Below are positions 13,529-14,047 of a DNA stretch of 14,047 nucleotides, piece by piece. The notes under the pieces are model-generated. The model was not told the origin of the DNA. It saw only the letters and a list, made by a program, of their open reading frames with translations, and did not search any database. Position numbers and translations under genes: made by a program. Source of the stretch: JANWHF01 sp036276235 (GTDB lineage: Bacteria > Planctomycetota > Phycisphaerae > Tepidisphaerales > Tepidisphaeraceae); contig DATBDZ010000326.1 in assembly GCA_036276235.1 (NCBI GenBank), positions 1 through 14,047 on the forward strand. The letters run 5' to 3'. Position 1 is the first letter of the stretch. Each line of letters begins with the position of its first letter.

Positions 13529-14047
13529 ATGAACAAACTTCCATTCGAGGTTCGCACCCGCTACGTCCCGATAATCGTTTTTCTGCTGCTTGGGCTGGGG
13601 GCCTGTTCCCCTGAGCCGCGACCCGAGCGAACGCGCGAGCAGCTGGTCGAGGCACGCGAGAAAGCCAGTCAGGCTAACCAGGAGAGCGGCAAAGCATTGC
13701 TCGCTCGATTCTTAACGCGGGCGAAAGTTCAGTACGATGACTACGCCGCCGGCAGGCGCGCGCAGCCGCCGACCGTCGATTTTCTGATTATCTCCGGAGG
13801 CGGCGATTGGGGTGCATTCGGCGCTGGGTTTCTCAAAGGCTGGCGGAAGCTACAGCCCGATAGTGCGCTCGCTCAGCCCGATTTTGCCGCCGTCACCGGC
13901 GTCAGCACCGGTGCATTGATCGCGCCGTTCGCCTTTCTCAATACGGACGATGCGATCTCGCGCATCGCCGACCTCTATCGCAATCCGAAGCCCGATTGGG
14001 TGAAGTGGCGCGGCTCACTTTATTTCCTACCCAGCCATATCTCCCTG
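13529..14047 (+). CDS. Patatin-like phospholipase, lipoprotein (3' end outside window)
   Basis: The first 173 residues are seen. The signal peptide ends in a textbook lipobox LGAC (Cys26), so the protein is lipid-anchored outside the cytoplasm. After a charged helix (about 30-75), the patatin core begins at DFLIISGGGDWGAFGAGFLKGW, the oxyanion-hole glycines. It is followed by GVSTGAL, the GxSxG nucleophile elbow with the catalytic Ser. The catalytic Asp (usually in DGG/DGA) must lie beyond the window. The family hydrolyses acyl lipids. An ATG at 13523 is in frame two codons earlier; neither start has a strong ribosome-binding site. The gene follows the repeat lipoprotein by 42 nt on the same strand, so co-transcription is likely. 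Confidence 0.9.
   Translation, partial: MNKLPFEVRTRYVPIIVFLLLGLGACSPEPRPERTREQLVEAREKASQANQESGKALLARFLTRAKVQYDDYAAGRRAQPPTVDFLIISGGGDWGAFGAGFLKGWRKLQPDSALAQPDFAAVTGVSTGALIAPFAFLNTDDAISRIADLYRNPKPDWVKWRGSLYFLPSHISL

Overview
The window is GC-rich bacterial DNA that most resembles a planctomycete, perhaps from the Phycisphaerae or Tepidisphaera side. This rests on three things: a very large secreted beta-helix protein with PKD and SdrD-type Ca-binding repeats, a TPR-tailed multi-pass GT-C protein, and abundant intergenic hairpin repeats of types I recall from planctomycetes. It is an impression from gene content, not a database result.

Layout. 3-2156 (+) is the 3' part of a large secreted beta-helix/PKD/SdrD-repeat protein, open at the left edge. 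A strong 18-bp hairpin (2185-2241) closes it. 2240-2923 is the most unusual stretch. On the minus strand it holds one intact tRNA-Asn(GUU), a broken near-full tRNA copy, four to five tRNA-Asn 5'-half copies in which the 5' side of the anticodon arm is replaced by a small palindrome, and a small GIY-YIG nuclease gene. The nuclease gene starts at the end of the broken tRNA, and its stop codon lies inside another tRNA-half copy.

2937-4559 (-) is a multi-pass membrane protein of the GT-C/TMTC type with C-terminal TPRs. 4560-4807 holds two dispersed-repeat hairpins. 4808-6040 (-) is a class V PLP-dependent aminotransferase, related to isopenicillin-N epimerase. 6041-6349 is a divergent intergenic region carrying an inverted pair of 28-nt palindromes. 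6350-8260 (+) is a secreted M61-family metallopeptidase with a PDZ domain. It is translationally coupled to an unrecognised secreted protein (8257-9105).

9309-11011 (+) is a coupled two-component system: a NarL-class histidine kinase and a LuxR-type response regulator. A short relic of another receiver domain follows the regulator. 11162-13486 is a predicted lipoprotein with three internal repeats and a Tyr/Gly-rich tail. From 13529 (or 13523) to the right edge runs a patatin-like lipoprotein, cut by the window end. The last four genes share a strand and small gaps and may form one regulated unit.

Most of the window is ordinary, apart from the tRNA-derived array with its embedded GIY-YIG gene. 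That is the best candidate for an undescribed element: a tRNA-associated nuclease gene bracketed by modified tRNA halves. Its mobility and function are inference only.
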